The position numbers and the translations under genes were made by a program. A DNA stretch of 64,000 bases. It comes from Kibdelosporangium persicum. GTDB taxonomy: Bacteria > Actinomycetota > Actinomycetes > Mycobacteriales > Pseudonocardiaceae. Positions 60,922 to 64,000 of this stretch are shown here, in pieces; position 1 is the first letter of the stretch; the number at the start of each line of letters is the position of its first letter. The notes beneath the pieces are model-generated. The model had not been told where the DNA came from. It ran no database searches and saw only the letters and a program-made list of their open reading frames with translations. Location: the NCBI RefSeq assembly GCF_013280595.1, contig NZ_JAAATY010000002.1, positions 372,001 through 436,000 on the forward strand, written 5' to 3'.

Positions 60922-62122
60922 TCGCGGCCAGGATCTTCAGCTGCTCGGCGAGCAGGTCGTTGAACGCCTCGGTGACGGTCACCAGGTCGTTGCCCGCGAC
61001 CTGGATGCGGACCAGGGTGTTCTTGTGGGCGTAGTGCGCCCGGATGAACGCGGGGGTCTCGCCCTTCTTGTCGGCCTTGGCCGCGACCACGCCGGTCGGC
61101 GGGTTCTCCACCGCTGTCGCGCCGTAGACCAGCTGCTGTTCGGCCAGCTTGTCCCGGGCGGTGGTCGCGGTCTCGGCCGAGGTCGCCTCGGTGGTGAACA
61201 CCAGGACGTTGATGCTCTCCGGCGTGTCCGACACCGCCAGGCGGGCCTTGCCCGCGCCCGCGTCGGTCAGGATGCGGATCTCGTCCGGGGTGAGGAACTT
61301 CACGTTCTGCGCGTCCGCGAACGTCTTCACCTGGCTGAAGTCGGAGGCCTTGCCGGGCAGGTCCGCGATCGACAGCGAGTCGCGTGGCTTCGGCGCGGAG
61401 GTGGACGTCTGCGACGGGGGCGGCGGTGCCGCGGTGGCGCCCGGGTCGTTGTTGTCCTTGCCGGTGAAGAAGACGAAGTAGGCGCCCACGCCGAGGCCGA
61501 TCACCAGCACTAACGCGACGAGGATCTTGGCGCCCTTGCCGAACTTCGAGCCCTTGTCCTCGGCGAAGACCTCCGGGCCCTGCGCGAGCCACGTCGGCTG
61601 CAGCGACGGCATCGGCTGGTCTTCCATGCCCCACGGCGACCCCTGGTTCGGGGCCGGCGGCGTGGAGTGCCACGGCGCCTGGTGCTGGACGCCCGGCTGC
61701 CCGACCGGCCGCACCACCTGCGTGCGCTCGGCCTCGGCACCCGACTGCGGGCCCACGACCTGCGTCACGTCCGGGTTGCCGCCCGGCTGCTGGCCCACGA
61801 TCTGGGTGGACTCGTTGGTCGCCTCCCACCGGAAAGGCGTCGGGAAGGGCCCGCTGTTGGGCGACTGGCCACCGGGCTGGTGCACCTGCGTCGCCTCAGT
61901 GGACTGCGGTGGCTGCGCGGGCGTGGGTGGCTGCGGCTGCGGGGCCGGCTGAGCCGGCTGAGCCGGGAACGGGTTGCTGGTCGGCTCGGAGACCGCTGGG
62001 GGCGTCGTCGCCCCGGTGGCCGTGGCCAGCAGCTGATCCCTGCGTTTGCGGTAGTCGTCGGCGTGGATCCGCCCCTCCGCAAGCGCTTGGTCAAGCTGCC
62101 TGAGGTCTTCCTGCCAAGACAT
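60914..62122 (-). CDS. Single-pass membrane protein with short helical N-terminal domain (paralogue A)
   Basis: The 402-residue protein has an N-terminal SHOCT-like helical hairpin (SWQEDLRQLDQALAEGRIHA, DDYRKRRDQLL). A Pro/Gln/Thr-rich linker of about 170 residues follows, then one transmembrane helix (ILVALVLVIGLGVGAYFVFF) and an extracytoplasmic domain of about 180 residues that I do not recognise. The same layout recurs in the next gene upstream. The gene lies in front of the glycosyltransferase operon and overlaps it by 8 bp. Confidence 0.75.
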   Translation of the reverse strand: MSWQEDLRQLDQALAEGRIHADDYRKRRDQLLATATGATTPPAVSEPTSNPFPAQPAQPAPQPQPPTPAQPPQSTEATQVHQPGGQSPNSGPFPTPFRWEATNESTQIVGQQPGGNPDVTQVVGPQSGAEAERTQVVRPVGQPGVQHQAPWHSTPPAPNQGSPWGMEDQPMPSLQPTWLAQGPEVFAEDKGSKFGKGAKILVALVLVIGLGVGAYFVFFTGKDNNDPGATAAPPPPSQTSTSAPKPRDSLSIADLPGKASDFSQVKTFADAQNVKFLTPDEIRILTDAGAGKARLAVSDTPESINVLVFTTEATSAETATTARDKLAEQQLVYGATAVENPPTGVVAAKADKKGETPAFIRAHYAHKNTLVRIQVAGNDLVTVTEAFNDLLAEQLKILAANG

Positions 62123-62222
62123 CCGACCCTCCAGAATCGTTCAACGGGTCTCATTGTTGCGCATGCTCCCCGAGCTCCCGACGTCGCTGTCGTCCGCTGG
62201 ATATGCGCTGGGTATCGCGGTG

Positions 62223-63224
62223 TTACTTCGGCTTGATGGACGTGACCGCCATTTCGACGGTCCGCTTCATCGCACCGGCCACCTGCCGCTCGTTGTTCGG
62301 CCCCGACTGCAGTACGACGAGCCGGACGGCACCGCGTTCCGTCGGGTACACCGCTTCGTAGATCGCGGAGCCCTCGACGAGGATCTTCGTGACGGTCACG
62401 TTGGCGGGCAGGCCGTCGATTGTGGCCGAGGTCATGCTGGCCCGCTTGCCGCGCTCCAGTGCTCCGGAGACGATCCGTGCGCCGCCTGTGTCGGTCTGGG
62501 TCTGGAACGCGAAGAGCTGGTAGCTGAGGTTGCCGACGACGACCGTCCGGAAGTAGATCCGCTGCAGGTCGGTGGCGCTGAGGTACGCCGCCTCGTCCGG
62601 CCGGATCAGGTTGTTGGTCTGGGCCTGGTCGACCGTGAGCACGCCCGCGGTCGACAGCGGGGAGTCGGTCGGGTTCGGCAGCTTCTCCAGCGTCAGCTCG
62701 CTGCTGACCGGGGGCGGGGGCGGAGCGGCCGTGCCGTTGCCGGTGTTGCCGTTGCCGCGGAACGCGAACCACCACGTGCCCGCGGCGATCAGGGCGAGCA
62801 CCACGACCGCGATGAGGAATTTGGGCACCTTGGACGACTTGGCCGGGCCGGTCGGCGGCGTGCTGAAGACCTCGGAGCCGATCATCGGACCGGGGGGCGG
62901 TGGCGGCGGCTGGCCGATCGGCGGGCCGGACGGCTGCTGTTGCGGCGCCTGTGGCGGCCGGGCCGTGGTCCACGCGCCCGGCGAGACCTGCTGGGTCACG
63001 TCGGCCGACTTGCCGGTGTCCGGCTTGGTGTCCCCGTTGAACGCGTTGGCGATGGACGGCTTCGCGATGGACGGTGACTTCTGGCGCTGCACCCGGCGCA
63101 GGCTGACCGCCCCGCTCGATGCCGCGGCGAGCAGTTCGTCGCGGCGTTTGCGGTACTCCTCGGCGCGGATCTGGCCCGCGGACAACTGCTCGTCCAAGCT
63201 CTGCAGCTCATCCTGCCAACCCAT
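62223..63224 (-). CDS. Single-pass membrane protein with short helical N-terminal domain (paralogue B)
   Basis: The 333-residue protein has the same layout as the gene at 60914: GWQDELQSLDEQLSAGQIRA and EEYRKRRDEL, a Pro-rich linker, a transmembrane helix (FLIAVVVLALIAAGTWWFAF) and an exported domain (DAVYP-like EAVYPTERGAVRLVVLQSG). The two are tandem duplicates that have diverged in the linker and C-terminus. It is the first gene on the minus strand of this cluster, with a 100-bp gap before paralogue A. Confidence 0.75.
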   Translation of the reverse strand: MGWQDELQSLDEQLSAGQIRAEEYRKRRDELLAAASSGAVSLRRVQRQKSPSIAKPSIANAFNGDTKPDTGKSADVTQQVSPGAWTTARPPQAPQQQPSGPPIGQPPPPPPGPMIGSEVFSTPPTGPAKSSKVPKFLIAVVVLALIAAGTWWFAFRGNGNTGNGTAAPPPPPVSSELTLEKLPNPTDSPLSTAGVLTVDQAQTNNLIRPDEAAYLSATDLQRIYFRTVVVGNLSYQLFAFQTQTDTGGARIVSGALERGKRASMTSATIDGLPANVTVTKILVEGSAIYEAVYPTERGAVRLVVLQSGPNNERQVAGAMKRTVEMAVTSIKPK

Positions 63225-63624
63225 GTGTCAGCCCCCTTCATCCCGGCAGTGGAAGCCCTGTGGCGATTCTCGCTCCCAGCCGTCAGCGGTGCGGCGCGAC
63301 CGGGGCGGACTTACGTATCGGCAAGGTCGAGGCCCTGCGAACAAGGACGGTGATCAATCCTCTCGGGTTGCCGGCGGTTCACCGTGACAGGCGAATCTTG
63401 CCATTGTTGTACTACGGACAGTTCATGGCGGTCACCCGAATGGGCTTATCGGGATGTCAGCGGTCGGCCTGACGCGCCCAGTGGACCGAAGTATTTGCTT
63501 TCGCATGGTCGGAGCGTTCCGTCGAGCGGTCCGCCCGGCCCGCCCCGGTCAAGTATTGTCGCCGCTGGGTGTTCGCTGCTCAAGGGACGCGCGGCCCGTG
63601 AATCCGGTGGTTGCGGGGGGATAG
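63225..63624. other. Divergent intergenic region
   Basis: The 400 bp separate the minus-strand membrane-protein cluster from the plus-strand gene at 63625. I see no convincing gene, RNA or long repeat here; promoters for both directions presumably lie within it. Confidence 0.5.
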
Positions 63625-64000
63625 TTGATCACTGAAGCGGTTGCCCCTGAGCGCACCGGGTCGGGCTGGCTCGAGCCCCCGGCCCGTGCGGGGCGTGCCA
63701 GACGGCTGCGCGAGCCGCTGCTGGTCATGTCCGGCGGGCTCGCCCTGACGCTGGCCTTCTGCTGGCCGATCGTGCGTGACCTGCGGTCGACGGTCCTGTT
63801 CGACCTCGGCGACCCGTTGCTGCAGACGTGGGAACTGGCGTGGTTACGCCACTTCCTGTTCAACGGCGGGGAGTTCTGGACCGCCAACATCTTCAGCGGC
63901 GCGGAGAACAACTTCGCGTTCACCGACTCGCTGCTGGGTTATCTGCCGTTCAGCCTGATCGGCGGCGACGGTCAGCACGGCGCCATCCTGCGCTACAACG
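63625..64000 (+). CDS. Polytopic membrane protein, N-terminal fragment (cut by window end)
   Basis: TTG 63625 lies just after GGGGGG, and the frame is open to the window end (125 codons). After a basic N-terminus (RTGSGWLEPPARAGRARRLR) comes a transmembrane helix (LLVMSGGLALTLAFCWPIV). FDLGDPLLQTWELAWLRHFL and FTDSLLGYLPFSLIGGDG follow, which resemble the lumenal loops of large GT-C-type or YfhO-like membrane proteins. With glycan genes next to it, a lipid-linked sugar transferase is possible. Confidence 0.65.
   Translation, partial: MITEAVAPERTGSGWLEPPARAGRARRLREPLLVMSGGLALTLAFCWPIVRDLRSTVLFDLGDPLLQTWELAWLRHFLFNGGEFWTANIFSGAENNFAFTDSLLGYLPFSLIGGDGQHGAILRYN

Overview
The window is high-GC DNA whose gene content and start-codon use (many GTG and TTG starts, 1-4 bp ATGA/GTGA/TGATG overlaps) indicate an actinobacterium, most likely Pseudonocardiaceae. 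The left edge carries the cell-division/Ser-Thr-kinase locus in the order tRNA-Leu(CAG), fhaA, fhaB, pstP, rodA. This is the arrangement next to pknA/pknB in mycobacteria and relatives.

Layout: 1-4535 is the fhaA-fhaB-pstP-rodA operon (minus strand). 4662-5137 is tRNA-Leu, a hairpin terminator and three tandem ~115-bp hairpin-rich repeats. 5543-9444 holds a hypothetical protein, an atypical SDR and a divergent pair (sugar-lactone oxidase, PLP enzyme). 9650-12898 is a TetR regulator and a coupled GH1 beta-glucosidase/MFS sugar transporter pair. 13036-16658 has two small proteins divergent from an XRE/TPR regulator, an APH-family kinase and a small protein. 16746-19699 is a copper-linked operon (membrane protein, YcnI, CopC, CopD). 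19746-22844 holds a Cas4-like/DEDD nuclease, a bridging 51-aa gene and a membrane protein.

22790-42822 is mainly a choline/glycine-betaine catabolic island: soxBDAG, dimethylglycine oxidase, a betaine-type ABC transporter with a fused permease, betA, two IclR regulators, purU, and a three-component Rieske oxygenase that fits betaine demethylation. Inferred flow: import and choline oxidation, then betaine to dimethylglycine (Rieske oxygenase), sarcosine (Dmg) and glycine (SoxBDAG), with PurU releasing the folate C1 surplus. A repeated palindrome (consensus GTTGCG-N5-CGCAAC, tandem copies mostly 19 bp apart) sits just upstream of the ribosome-binding sites of four of these transcription units, which makes them look like one regulon. 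A carotenoid oxygenase with a divergent PadR regulator lies inside this island.

42919-50206 holds an SDR, a 44-aa membrane peptide and an unusual co-directional cassette: a Crp/Fnr regulator with an intact cyclic-nucleotide pocket, a class III nucleotidyl-cyclase-like protein, a P-loop NTPase, an SPFH coiled-coil protein and a DUF4407 membrane protein. It ends at a strong terminator. This is the best candidate in the window for an undescribed signalling or defence system. 50306-53583 has a ZTP riboswitch upstream of folD, an aldo-keto reductase and UDP-glucose dehydrogenase. 53617-64000 has a gamma-glutamyltransferase, a MITE-like element with CTAG flanks, and a cell-surface polysaccharide cluster (SGNH acetyltransferase-like protein, methyltransferase, large glycosyltransferase, two paralogous membrane proteins, and the start of a polytopic membrane protein cut by the window end). 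Function calls come from motif recognition by eye; no database search was run.
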